Origin: Lentisphaeria bacterium UBA1791
Lineage (GTDB): Bacteria > Verrucomicrobiota > Lentisphaeria > Victivallales > Victivallaceae
Assembly: GCA_002314455.1 (NCBI GenBank)
Contig: DCFZ01000048.1
Span: forward strand, 1-24,043
Direction: 5' to 3'
DNA: 24,043 nucleotides
This document shows, piece after piece, positions 1 to 7,826 of the stretch (positions are counted from its first letter, which is position 1; every line of letters begins with the position of its first letter). The notes under the pieces were generated by a model. The model was not told the origin of the DNA. It did not search any database and saw only the letters and a program-made list of their open reading frames with translations. The position numbers and the translations under genes are program-made.

Positions 1-2940
1 GACGGTGACCAGATGGCCGTGCATGTGCCGCTTTCCAACGAAGCGCAGATGGAAACCAAGCTCCTGATGCTGTCGCCCAACAACATTTTCTCGCCCGCGA
101 ACGGCAAGCCGATCGCGACGCCGACCCACGATATTACGCTCGGCGCCTACTATCTGACCGTCGAGCCCCAGGGCAAGGAAAAGGCCAAGCTTTACCGCGA
201 CTACTTCGAAGTGCTCGCCGCCAAAGCCGCCGGCTACATCACGATGCACGACGCGGTGCGCATTCCCAACCCCGATCGCGGCAAGGATACGCTCTACGGC
301 GACAAGGAAAGCAAATTCATCACCACGAGCGCCGGCCGCTGCCTTTTCAACGAGATCTGGGATAAACGACTCGGTTTCTACAACCGTCTCGCCAAGAAAA
401 AGGATTTGAGCCGCCTCATCAGCGACACTTACAAGATTGCCGGTCACGAAGCGACGATCAAGTTGCTCGACGATCTGAAAGACCTCGGCTACCGTCATTC
501 GACCCTCGCCGGTCTTTCGATCTCGATCGCCGACTTGCAGGTGCCGGCGCAGAAAGAGGGCATCATCGCTGACGCCCGCGCGCAAATTGATACGGTCATC
601 AAGCAGTACAACGACGGCTACCTGACCGACGGCGAGCGTTACAAGAAGGTCATCGATATCTGGACTCAGGCGAACAACGCCGTGACCGATGCGCTGATCA
701 GCAACCTCGAAGGCAACGCCAAAAAGGGCATCATCAACCCGGTTTACGCGATGCTCGATTCGGGCGCCCGCGGCAGCAAGGATCAGGTGCGTCAGCTCGC
801 CGGTATGCGCGGCTTGATGGCGAAACCCTCCGGCGATATTATCGAACGGCCGATCATCTCGAACTTCCGCGAAGGTTTGTCGGTGCTCGAGTACTTCATC
901 AGTACGCACGGCGCCCGCAAAGGTTTGGCGGATACCGCGTTGAAGACCGCGGACTCGGGTTACATGACCCGCCGCCTCGTCGACGTCGCGCAGGACGTCA
1001 TCTGCCGCGAAGAAGATTGCGGCACCACCAAAGGTGTCTGGACGAGCGCCATCACCGAAGGCGACGAAGTCCTGTTGCCGTTGCGCGACCGCATCATCGG
1101 CCGTTACAGCGCGCAGGATATCCGCGACCCCGCATTCACCGACGGCCGTCTCATCATCAGCGCGGGTGAGGAATTCACCCTCGCCAAGGCTGAACTGATC
1201 GAAAAGCGCGGCATTCAGCGCGTTTTCATCCGCTCGGCCCTGACCTGCGAGACCAAACACGGCCTCTGCGTCAAGTGCTACGGCAAGAACCTCGCCAGCG
1301 ACCGCGAAGCGTGTCTCGGCGACGCGCTCGGCATCATCGCCGCGCAGTCCATCGGCGAGCCCGGTACGCAGTTGACGATGCGTACCTTCCACATCGGCGG
1401 TACCGCGTCCAGCGCCTACAAGCAGCCGGTCATCGCCGCGCGCAGCGCCGGTACGCTGAAATACATCAACGTCCGTACCGTCAAGAACCAGAAGGGCAAG
1501 ACGATGGTCGTCAACAAGAACGGCTACGTCATCATCTACGATCCCGCCAAGGCGGACAAGGCGGAAAAGGAAGCGCGCGAGCGCGCCCGTTTCGAGGCGG
1601 AAGCCCTCGGCACCGTCTACAACGCCAATTACGATTTCCGCACCGACGCGATGCATCAGGCGGAATTGGAGCGCTATGAACTGGAAGCCGGCTCCGAGCT
1701 CGCCAAGCAGGACGGCGAAAGCGTCGCCGCCAACGAGGTCTTTGTCCGTTGGGAACCGGGCCACGTGCCGATCATCATCGAAGAGGGCGGTATCGTCCAG
1801 TTGACCGACTTGGTCGAAGGCGTGACGTTGCAGAAACAGCGTCGCGGCGGCGCGTCGGGCGACCAGGGCACCGTGATGGAGCACCGCGAAGACTTGAACC
1901 CGCAGATCGTCATTACCGACGAGCAGGGCAATTTCATCGCGAACTATCCGCTCCCCGCCGGCGCCGTGTTGATGACCAAGGCGAACGCCAAGGTCGAACC
2001 CGGTATGGTCGTCGCCCGCGTGCCCCGTCAGTCGGGCAAGAACAAGGACATCACCGGCGGTCTGCCGCGTATTGCCGAGCTCTTTGAAGCCCGCACGCCG
2101 AAAGACGTCGCCGAGATTGCCCGTATCGACGGCGTCGTCGAAGTTGACAAAATTTCCAAGAACCGCCGTCAGCTTCTGATCCGCGATCACGAATCCGGGA
2201 TGGTCGAAGAGTACAATTCGATCCCCATGCACAAACATTTGACGGTCAGCAAAGGCGACTTTGTCCGAAAGGGCCAGAAGCTGACCGAAGGCTCGGTCGT
2301 GCCCCACACGCTGCTTGAAATCTGCGGTGTTCACGAGTTGCAGCGCCACCTGGTCGATGAGATCCAGCTGGTTTACCGCGCGCAGGGTGTGGAAATCAAC
2401 GACAAGCACATCGAGATCATCATCCGCCAGATGATGCAGAAAGTCCGGATCACCGAACCGGGCTCGACGGATTATCTGGTCGGTGAGCAGATCGACCGGT
2501 GTGAGTTCAAAGAGGCCAACGCCGCGGCGGTAGCGCGCGGCGGCAAGCCCGCCGAAGCCGAACCGGTGTTGCTCGGTATCACGAAAGCGGCGCTGGCGAC
2601 CGAGAGTTTCATCTCGGCGGCGTCCTTCCAGGATACCACGCGCATTCTGACGGAAGCGGCGATGGTCGGCAAAGTCGATCATCTCGCCGGCTTCAAGGAA
2701 AACGTCATCACCGGGCATCTGATCCCCGCCGGCACCGGCACCGCGACGATGCAGTCGATTCGACTCAAGTATCTCGGCACGGAAATCGAGCCCGAAATCG
2801 AGCCCGAAGCCCCCGTCGATACCGACAAGTCGATCGAAGAGATCGCCGCCGAGTGGCGCGACGCCAACGAGGAGTATGTCGTCGATGAAGAGAATGATCT
2901 CGTCACCGATGAAACGCCGGAGGATGACTCCGAAATGTAA
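1..2940 (+). CDS. rpoC: DNA-directed RNA polymerase subunit beta' (3' part; 5' end outside window)
   Basis: This is the C-terminal part of the catalytic beta' subunit of RNA polymerase. The window opens inside the NADFDGDQ active-site motif: the frame reads D-G-D-Q-M-A-V-H from base 1, so the two visible catalytic Asp residues are at the very edge and the ATG at 13 is not the start. Next come the bridge-helix region (about 808-1005, MRGLMAKP then NFREGL), the second zinc site (Cys codons at 1018, 1246, 1267 and 1276, giving C...C-x6-C-x2-C), and the trigger-loop motif GEPGTQLTMRTFHIGG (about 1357-1404). An SI3-like insert is present and carries an extra charged stretch at 1540-1671. Conserved C-terminal motifs DITGGLPR and ATESFISAASFQ follow, and the protein ends in an acidic tail of about 50 residues. 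rpoB should lie just upstream of the window. The family assignment is certain. Confidence 0.98.
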   Translation, partial: DGDQMAVHVPLSNEAQMETKLLMLSPNNIFSPANGKPIATPTHDITLGAYYLTVEPQGKEKAKLYRDYFEVLAAKAAGYITMHDAVRIPNPDRGKDTLYGDKESKFITTSAGRCLFNEIWDKRLGFYNRLAKKKDLSRLISDTYKIAGHEATIKLLDDLKDLGYRHSTLAGLSISIADLQVPAQKEGIIADARAQIDTVIKQYNDGYLTDGERYKKVIDIWTQANNAVTDALISNLEGNAKKGIINPVYAMLDSGARGSKDQVRQLAGMRGLMAKPSGDIIERPIISNFREGLSVLEYFISTHGARKGLADTALKTADSGYMTRRLVDVAQDVICREEDCGTTKGVWTSAITEGDEVLLPLRDRIIGRYSAQDIRDPAFTDGRLIISAGEEFTLAKAELIEKRGIQRVFIRSALTCETKHGLCVKCYGKNLASDREACLGDALGIIAAQSIGEPGTQLTMRTFHIGGTASSAYKQPVIAARSAGTLKYINVRTVKNQKGKTMVVNKNGYVIIYDPAKADKAEKEARERARFEAEALGTVYNANYDFRTDAMHQAELERYELEAGSELAKQDGESVAANEVFVRWEPGHVPIIIEEGGIVQLTDLVEGVTLQKQRRGGASGDQGTVMEHREDLNPQIVITDEQGNFIANYPLPAGAVLMTKANAKVEPGMVVARVPRQSGKNKDITGGLPRIAELFEARTPKDVAEIARIDGVVEVDKISKNRRQLLIRDHESGMVEEYNSIPMHKHLTVSKGDFVRKGQKLTEGSVVPHTLLEICGVHELQRHLVDEIQLVYRAQGVEINDKHIEIIIRQMMQKVRITEPGSTDYLVGEQIDRCEFKEANAAAVARGGKPAEAEPVLLGITKAALATESFISAASFQDTTRILTEAAMVGKVDHLAGFKENVITGHLIPAGTGTATMQSIRLKYLGTEIEPEIEPEAPVDTDKSIEEIAAEWRDANEEYVVDEENDLVTDETPEDDSEM

Positions 2941-2948
2941 AAAAATAC

Positions 2949-2998
2949 GCACCGGGATCCGGCTCGGACTTGAAAAAATCGCATTCCGGTGCTATTTT
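2949..2998 (+). terminator. candidate rpoC terminator, overlapping the rpsL promoter
   Basis: An inverted repeat pairs GCACCGGGAT (2949-2958) with ATTCCGGTGC (2983-2992), a 10-bp stem with one G-U pair and a 24-base loop. TATTTTAT follows at once. The U-tract is imperfect and the loop is long, so it may be a weak terminator or a DNA-level operator. It is the only hairpin between rpoC and rpsL. Confidence 0.5.
2970..2998 (+). promoter_or_regulatory. putative sigma-70 type promoter for the rpsL-rpsS operon
   Basis: TTGAAA (2970-2975) and TATTTT (2993-2998) are separated by exactly 17 bases, the same spacing as the other promoters in this window. The -35 lies in the loop and the -10 lies directly after the right arm of the inverted repeat 2949-2992. 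Transcription would start near 3005, giving a leader of about 50 bases before rpsL. A TTGACA at 3012 has no matching -10. Confidence 0.5.
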
Positions 2999-3054
2999 AT
3001 AAATCACATAATTGACATTGTTCTCATTTAAATAGGCAAAAACAGGAAAAAACC

Positions 3055-3462
3055 ATGCCGACAATCAATCAATTGGTGCGTCAGGGGCGCGAAGAAAAGG
3101 TCTTCAAAAGCAAGTCGAAGGCGTTGACTGCCTGCCCGCAGCGCCGCGGTGTCTGCCTCCAGGTCACGACCCGTACCCCGAAAAAGCCGAACTCGGCTAT
3201 CCGCAAAATCGCCCGTGTCCGTTTGACCAACGGTCAGGAAGTCACCGCTTACATCGGCGGCGAGGGGCACAATCTTCAGGAACACTCGGTCGTGTTGGTC
3301 AAGGGCGGTCGTGTCCGTGACCTTCCGGGCGTGCGTTACCACATCGTCCGCGGTGCGCTCGACAGCCTCGGCGTCAGCGCCCGCAAGCAGGGCCGTTCCA
3401 AGTACGGCGCGAAGCGTTCCAAGGGCGGCGATGACGCTGCGGCCAAGGGCAAGAAGAAATAA
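3055..3462 (+). CDS. rpsL: 30S ribosomal protein S12 (uS12)
   Basis: uS12 sits at the decoding centre of the 30S subunit and controls translational accuracy. The 135-residue product has the full family signature: MPTINQLVR at the start, TPKKPNSAIRK (Lys43), GGEGHNLQEHS, DLPGVRYH, and a basic Lys-rich tail about ten residues longer than in E. coli. Numbering matches E. coli without gaps up to residue 88, where this protein has Arg (codon 3316-3318, GGRVRDLPG) instead of the common Lys. K88R is a known streptomycin-resistance substitution in M. tuberculosis rpsL. An AGGA sequence lies about 7 bases before the ATG. It is the first gene of the str/S10 run, 24 bases ahead of rpsG. Confidence 0.98.
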   Translation: MPTINQLVRQGREEKVFKSKSKALTACPQRRGVCLQVTTRTPKKPNSAIRKIARVRLTNGQEVTAYIGGEGHNLQEHSVVLVKGGRVRDLPGVRYHIVRGALDSLGVSARKQGRSKYGAKRSKGGDDAAAKGKKK

Positions 3463-3486
3463 CCCGAACCTACGAGGATTTGAATT

Positions 3487-3957
3487 ATGAGAAGACGCAG
3501 AGCCGTCAAGCGGGAACTCATTCCCGATGTGAAGTACAACAGCAAACTCGTCGCCCGTCTGATCAACACGATCATGACCCGCGGCAAGAAATCGACCGCC
3601 CAGCAGATCGTTTACGGCGCCTTTGACCTGATGCAGGAAAAGAAGCCCGATACGCCGGCGATCGAAATTTTCTCGCAGGCGTTGGAAAACGTCAAACCCA
3701 AGCTCGAAGTCAAGAGCCGCCGCGTCGGCGGTGCGACCTATCAGGTGCCGGTCGAAGTCGATCCCGAGCGTCAGGTCGCCTTGGCGATGCGCTGGATCAC
3801 CACCTACGCCGGCAGCCGCAAGGGCAAGTCGATGACCGATTCTCTCGCCGGCGAATTGCTCGATGCGTTCGACAATACCGGTGCTTCGATCAAGAAAAAG
3901 GAAGATACCTACAAGATGGCGCAGGCGAACAAGGCGTTCGCGCACTATCGCTGGTAA
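3487..3957 (+). CDS. rpsG: 30S ribosomal protein S7 (uS7)
   Basis: uS7 nucleates assembly of the 30S head by binding the 3' major domain of 16S rRNA, and lies near the E site. The 156-residue length is standard for bacteria. Recognisable pieces are the N-terminal RRRRAVKRE segment, the LVARLINTIMTRGKKSTA helix, the VGGATYQVPVEV beta-hairpin region and the C-terminal MAQANKAFAHYRW. It follows rpsL by 24 bases with a clear GAGGA-type ribosome binding site and precedes fusA by 30 bases, the usual str-operon order. In E. coli S7 autoregulates this operon; I see no obvious regulatory hairpin in the short gap here. Confidence 0.98.
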   Translation: MRRRRAVKRELIPDVKYNSKLVARLINTIMTRGKKSTAQQIVYGAFDLMQEKKPDTPAIEIFSQALENVKPKLEVKSRRVGGATYQVPVEVDPERQVALAMRWITTYAGSRKGKSMTDSLAGELLDAFDNTGASIKKKEDTYKMAQANKAFAHYRW

Positions 3958-3987
3958 TTCCGGTATTGCACGATTGGGATGATCACT

Positions 3988-6105
3988 ATGGTTACCGAAA
4001 ACGATAAAGTACAACAGTACAATGAGTCGCCGCGGCGCAAAATCGCGCTCCGCGACACCCGCAATATCGGCATTATGGCGCACATCGACGCCGGCAAAAC
4101 GACGTTGAGCGAGCGCATTCTCTTCTACACCGGCGTCAACTACAAGATCGGCGATACCCACGAAGGCACCGCCACGATGGACTGGATGGAGCAGGAACGC
4201 GAACGCGGCATCACCATCACCAGCGCGGCGACCACCTGCTACTGGAAAGAACACCGCATCAACATCATCGACACCCCAGGACACGTTGACTTCACCGCTG
4301 AAGTCGAGCGTTCCTTGCGCGTGCTCGACGGCGCGGTCGCCGTTTTCTGCTCGGTCGGCAAAGTTCAGCCGCAGAGCGAAACCGTCTGGCGTCAGGCGCA
4401 GAAATACAATGTCCCGATCGTCGCTCTGGTCAACAAGATGGACCGTACCGGCGCCGATTTCTGGGGCGTTGTCGAAGAGATCAAGACGAAACTCGGCGCC
4501 ACCCCCGTGCCGATCTATCTGCCGATCGGCAAGGAATCGAGCTTTGTCGGTGTGGTCGACGTTTTGCTCAACAAGGCTTATACGTTTGACGATGCCGACA
4601 AGGGCGTGACCATCCATGAGGCGGAAGTTCCCGAGGATATGAAGCAGGCGCGCGAAGACGCCTTCCATCACCTCGTCGAATGCGTCGCCGAAGTCGACGA
4701 CGACATTATGGAGCTTTTCCTTGCGGACGAGACGCCGTCGATTCCGCAGCTCAAGACCGCGCTCCGCAAGGCGACGGTCGGCGCGCGGGTCGTCCCCGTG
4801 GCGTGCTGCTCGGCGTTCAAGGACAAGGGCGTTCAGCCGCTGCTCGATGCGGTGGTCGATTACCTGCCCAGCCCGATCGACGTCTGGGAAATCAAGGGCA
4901 GCGATCCGGCGACCGGCGCGGAAATGACGCGTCACGCCGGCGATATGCAGCCCTTTGCCGCGCTGGTTTTCAAAATTATGAGCGATCCGTATGTCGGTCG
5001 TTTGTATTACTTCCGGGTTTACTCCGGTGTCGCGACGCAGGGTATGACGGTCTACAATCCGCGTACCGGCAAGCGCGAACGCTTCGGCCGTCTGTTGCAG
5101 ATGCACGCCAACAACCGCGAAGAGCGCGAGGAAATTTTCTCCGGCGACATCGCGGCGGCGGTGGGTCTGCGCAACGTCACGACCGGTGATACGCTCTGCC
5201 TCGAATCGACGCCGATCGCCCTCGAGTCGATGACCTTCCCCGAACCGGTTATTTCGATCGCCGTCGAGCCCAAGAGCAGCGGCGACCGCGACAAGTTGAG
5301 CAAAGGCTTGATCGCGCTGGCGGAAGAAGATCCGACCTTCCAGGTGCGCAGCGACGAGGAAACCGGTCAGACGATCATTTCCGGTATGGGCGAGTTGCAC
5401 CTCGACATCATTCTCGACCGTTTGATCCGCGAGTTCAAGGTCGAGGCGAATACCGGTGCGCCGCAGGTCGCTTACCGCGAAGCGTTGCTCGGTGATGCGA
5501 ACTCCAATATGAAGTTCGTCCGTCAGAGCGGCGGTCACGGTCAGTACGGCCACTGCATCATCGACGTCAAACCCGGCGAACCCGGCAGCGGCGTCGTCAT
5601 CGAGAACAAGGTCGTCGGCGGCAACATTCCCAAGGAATTCATCAAACCGATCGAGAACGGTATCCGCGAAGCCGCGGAATCCGGTGTGCTCGCCGGTTAT
5701 CCGGTGGTGGACTTCCACGTCGACATCGTCGATGGTTCGTACCACCCGGTCGACTCCTCTGAAATGGCGTTTAAGATCGCCGGATCCATGGCGTTCAAAG
5801 ATGCCGCCCGCAAGGCCGGCCTCGCGCTGATGGAGCCGATCATGAAAGTCGAGCTCAACACGCCCGATGAAAACATGGGCGATCTGATCGGCGATCTGAC
5901 CAGCCGCCGCGGTGCGGTTGCGGAAATCGCCGCCGGCGTCGGCGGATTCACCAAGATCACCGCCAACGTGCCGCTCGCCGAAATGTTCGGCTATGCGACG
6001 GCGATCCGTTCGCTGTCCAAGGGTCGCGCCTCCTACTCGATGGAGCCGGCTCACTTTGATCGTGTTCCGAAATCTGTTCAAGATAAAATCGTGGAGAAAA
6101 AGTAA
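3988..6105 (+). CDS. fusA: translation elongation factor G (EF-G)
   Basis: EF-G is the GTPase that drives tRNA-mRNA translocation and, with RRF, ribosome recycling. The protein has the G1 loop AHIDAGKTT, switch I RGITITSAATT, G3 DTPGHVDF, G4 NKMD, then domain II, domain III with GELHLDI, domain IV with GGHGQYGH and VDSSEMAFKIAGS, and domain V with SRRG and PLAEMFGYAT. About 705 residues is the usual EF-G length. Two starts are possible: ATG 3979 and ATG 3988. I prefer 3988 because GGGA (3976-3979) is then 8 bases upstream, whereas it would abut the earlier ATG. The stop overlaps the rpsJ start by one base (TAATG). No tuf gene follows, unlike E. coli but as in chlamydiae. Confidence 0.97.
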   Translation: MVTENDKVQQYNESPRRKIALRDTRNIGIMAHIDAGKTTLSERILFYTGVNYKIGDTHEGTATMDWMEQERERGITITSAATTCYWKEHRINIIDTPGHVDFTAEVERSLRVLDGAVAVFCSVGKVQPQSETVWRQAQKYNVPIVALVNKMDRTGADFWGVVEEIKTKLGATPVPIYLPIGKESSFVGVVDVLLNKAYTFDDADKGVTIHEAEVPEDMKQAREDAFHHLVECVAEVDDDIMELFLADETPSIPQLKTALRKATVGARVVPVACCSAFKDKGVQPLLDAVVDYLPSPIDVWEIKGSDPATGAEMTRHAGDMQPFAALVFKIMSDPYVGRLYYFRVYSGVATQGMTVYNPRTGKRERFGRLLQMHANNREEREEIFSGDIAAAVGLRNVTTGDTLCLESTPIALESMTFPEPVISIAVEPKSSGDRDKLSKGLIALAEEDPTFQVRSDEETGQTIISGMGELHLDIILDRLIREFKVEANTGAPQVAYREALLGDANSNMKFVRQSGGHGQYGHCIIDVKPGEPGSGVVIENKVVGGNIPKEFIKPIENGIREAAESGVLAGYPVVDFHVDIVDGSYHPVDSSEMAFKIAGSMAFKDAARKAGLALMEPIMKVELNTPDENMGDLIGDLTSRRGAVAEIAAGVGGFTKITANVPLAEMFGYATAIRSLSKGRASYSMEPAHFDRVPKSVQDKIVEKK

Positions 6106-6428
6106 TGGCTACGGCAAAAAAACAGAAGATCCGTATCCGTCTGCAGGCTTACGAGTCGCGGATCCTGGATCAGTCGGTCAATGAAATACTTGACGCGGCG
6201 AAGCGCACCGGCTCGATGGTTGCCGGCCCGATTCCGCTTCCGACCCGCATCGAACGCTGGACGGTCAACCGTTCGCCCCACGTCGACAAGAAGTCGATGG
6301 AGCAGTTCGAGATGCGCACGCACAAGCGGATGTTGGACATCATCAATCCCAATGCCAAGACGGTCGACGAGCTCAAAAAGCTCAACCTGCCCGCCGGCGT
6401 TGATATTTCGATCAAGACGGGGTTCTAA
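6105..6428 (+). CDS. rpsJ: 30S ribosomal protein S10 (uS10)
   Basis: uS10 is a 30S head protein and also the NusE partner of NusB in antitermination. The 107-residue product matches the family over its whole length: KIRIRLQAYESRILDQS at the N-terminus, GPIPLPTRIERWTVNRSPHVDKKS in the long loop, and EQFEMRTHKRMLDI then LPAGVDISIK at the C-terminus. The ATG shares a base with the fusA stop, so the two are probably translationally coupled and the str and S10 operons are joined. A gap of 95 bases with two inverted repeats separates it from rplC, the widest gap inside the run. Confidence 0.98.
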   Translation: MATAKKQKIRIRLQAYESRILDQSVNEILDAAKRTGSMVAGPIPLPTRIERWTVNRSPHVDKKSMEQFEMRTHKRMLDIINPNAKTVDELKKLNLPAGVDISIKTGF

Positions 6429-6491
6429 TCCGGATTTCCGGAAAGGATTGAAGTTCCCCTAGATACCTCTGCCCCCGGCCGATTGGGGGCA
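6429..6491 (+). promoter_or_regulatory. structured rpsJ-rplC intergenic region (candidate r-protein regulatory RNA or attenuator)
   Basis: The gap holds the dyad TCCGGA-TT-TCCGGA (6429-6442), directly after the rpsJ stop codon, and a hairpin pairing TGCCCCC (6470-6476) with GGGGGCA (6485-6491) around an 8-base loop. Neither is followed by a T-run, so a simple intrinsic terminator is unlikely. Other gaps in the run are 30 bases or less. In E. coli L4 regulates the S10 operon through the leader upstream of rpsJ; a site here would be a different location. Function is inferred only from structure and position. Confidence 0.4.
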
Positions 6492-6510
6492 TGTATCGAA
6501 TGTTTCTCAG

Positions 6511-6517
6511 AAAGGAG
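6511..6517 (+). promoter_or_regulatory. ribosome binding site that fixes the rplC start
   Basis: AAAGGAG lies 6 bases before ATG 6524. An in-frame ATG at 6491 would add 11 residues that include the hairpin sequence and have no such site, so 6524 is chosen. Confidence 0.8.
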
Positions 6518-6523
6518 AAAGTT

Positions 6524-7165
6524 ATGAAAGGTTTAATCGGTAAAAAGGTCGGTATGACGCAAGTCTATTCCGATCAGGGCGTGCTGATCCCGGTGACGGC
6601 GATCGAAGCGGGCCCCTGCGTGGTGACGGCCGTCAAGACCGTCGAACGCGACGGCTATGCGGCGATCCAGCTCGGTTTCGGCAGCCGCAAGAGCAAGAAT
6701 GTTTCCGGCGCGCGTCGCGGACACCTCGCCAAGGCGGGCGTCACGGGCGAAACGTTGCCGGCGGTGTTGCGTGAGATCCGCACCACCGAGAGCGCGGAAG
6801 CCGGCGCCAAGTTGGATGTGACCATTTTCTCGAACGGCGAGTTCCTCGATGTGGTCGGCACCAGCAAAGGCCGCGGTTTCGCGGGCGTTGTCAAACGCTA
6901 CAACTTCGGCGGCGGTCGCGCCAGCCACGGCGGCGCGTGGGAGCGCCGGACCGGTTCCATCGGCTGCTGCGAGTGGCCGGGCCGGGTCAACAAGGGCAAG
7001 CGCATGCCGGGTCACTTCGGCTGTGCGCGTTGCACGGTGCAGAATCTGGAGATCGTCAAGGTCATGCCCGAAGAGAATCTCCTGTTGGTCAAAGGCGCGG
7101 TTCCCGGCGCGAACGGCGGCATTCTCGTGCTCCGCAGTGCGCTCAAGAAAAGCGCGGCCAAGTAA
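6524..7165 (+). CDS. rplC: 50S ribosomal protein L3 (uL3)
   Basis: uL3 is an early-assembling 50S protein whose central loop reaches towards the peptidyl transferase centre. The 213-residue product starts MKGLIGKKVGMTQ, has the GTSKGRGFAGVVKRYNF core motif, and ends with LLLVKGAVPGANGG. The loop following GSIG is unusual. At residues 148-150 it reads Cys-Cys-Glu where E. coli has Gln-Asn-Gln, so Glu replaces Gln150, the residue methylated by PrmB in E. coli. Two more cysteines (167 and 170, CARC) sit further along the same extension. Together the four cysteines could bind a metal, but that is only an inference. rplD follows after 19 bases. Confidence 0.97.
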   Translation: MKGLIGKKVGMTQVYSDQGVLIPVTAIEAGPCVVTAVKTVERDGYAAIQLGFGSRKSKNVSGARRGHLAKAGVTGETLPAVLREIRTTESAEAGAKLDVTIFSNGEFLDVVGTSKGRGFAGVVKRYNFGGGRASHGGAWERRTGSIGCCEWPGRVNKGKRMPGHFGCARCTVQNLEIVKVMPEENLLLVKGAVPGANGGILVLRSALKKSAAK

Positions 7166-7184
7166 GTCGAAGGAGTACTGAATT

Positions 7185-7814
7185 ATGTCGAATACTTTGG
7201 ATATCCTCGATTGCACCGGCGCGAAGGTTGGCGAATACGCCATCCCCGAAGGTGTGATTGAAATGGAAAAAGGCACCCAGGCGGTGCATGATGCGGTCGT
7301 CGCATATCTCGCGGGTCAGCGCGCCGGTACGGCGTGCACCAAGACGCGCGGTGAAGTCAACGGCGGCGGCGCGAAGCCTTTCCGTCAGAAAGGCCGCGGC
7401 GCGGCGCGTGCCGGTTCCAGCCGTAACCCGGTTTGGACTGGCGGCGGTGTGGCGTTCGGTCCCCGTCCGCGTTCGTTCGCGAAGAAAATCAACAAGAAGG
7501 TCCTCGTCCTCGCTCTGAAGCGCGCGCTTTCCGAGCGGATCAACGAAGGCAGCGTGATCGTGCTCGACAAGTTCGCGATCGCCGACCACAAGACCAAGAG
7601 TGCTTTCGCGGTGCTCAAGGCGCTCAAGGTCGCCGACGAGAGCGTGTTGCTCTCGATCCCCGAACTCGATGAAGCGACGGTCTGCGCGACCGGAAATTTG
7701 GCGAACCTCGTGCTCCGCACGGCGCTTACGGTCAACACCTACGAGTTGATGCGCTTCAACAAGCTCGTCTTCACCAAGGATGCCCTCGATGCTTTCATCG
7801 GACGGCTGGCGTAA
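7185..7814 (+). CDS. rplD: 50S ribosomal protein L4 (uL4)
   Basis: uL4 binds 23S rRNA domain I and lines the peptide exit tunnel with its extended loop. The product is 209 residues, close to E. coli L4 (201). The tunnel loop is clear: TRGEVNGGGAKPFRQKGRG, then ARAGSSRNPVWTGGGVAFGP, followed by KKVLVLALKRALSERI. An AAGGAG site lies upstream of the ATG. It sits between rplC and rplW at the expected place. In E. coli L4 is the autoregulator of the S10 operon; whether it acts here, for example on the structured rpsJ-rplC gap, is untested. Confidence 0.97.
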   Translation: MSNTLDILDCTGAKVGEYAIPEGVIEMEKGTQAVHDAVVAYLAGQRAGTACTKTRGEVNGGGAKPFRQKGRGAARAGSSRNPVWTGGGVAFGPRPRSFAKKINKKVLVLALKRALSERINEGSVIVLDKFAIADHKTKSAFAVLKALKVADESVLLSIPELDEATVCATGNLANLVLRTALTVNTYELMRFNKLVFTKDALDAFIGRLA

Positions 7815-7826
7815 GGAGAAGTTGAA

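Noticed and set aside
3012..3017. TTGACA as a consensus -35 before rpsL
   Set aside because: The sequence 17 bases downstream (3035-3040) is not a -10; the TTGAAA/TATTTT pair upstream fits better.
3028..6081. 1017-codon open frame on the minus strand opposite rpsL, rpsG and fusA
   Set aside because: It is the complement of three certain genes. Codon-biased GC-rich genes leave long open complementary frames; the translation is low-complexity and rich in Asp, Arg, His and Phe, with no recognisable domain.
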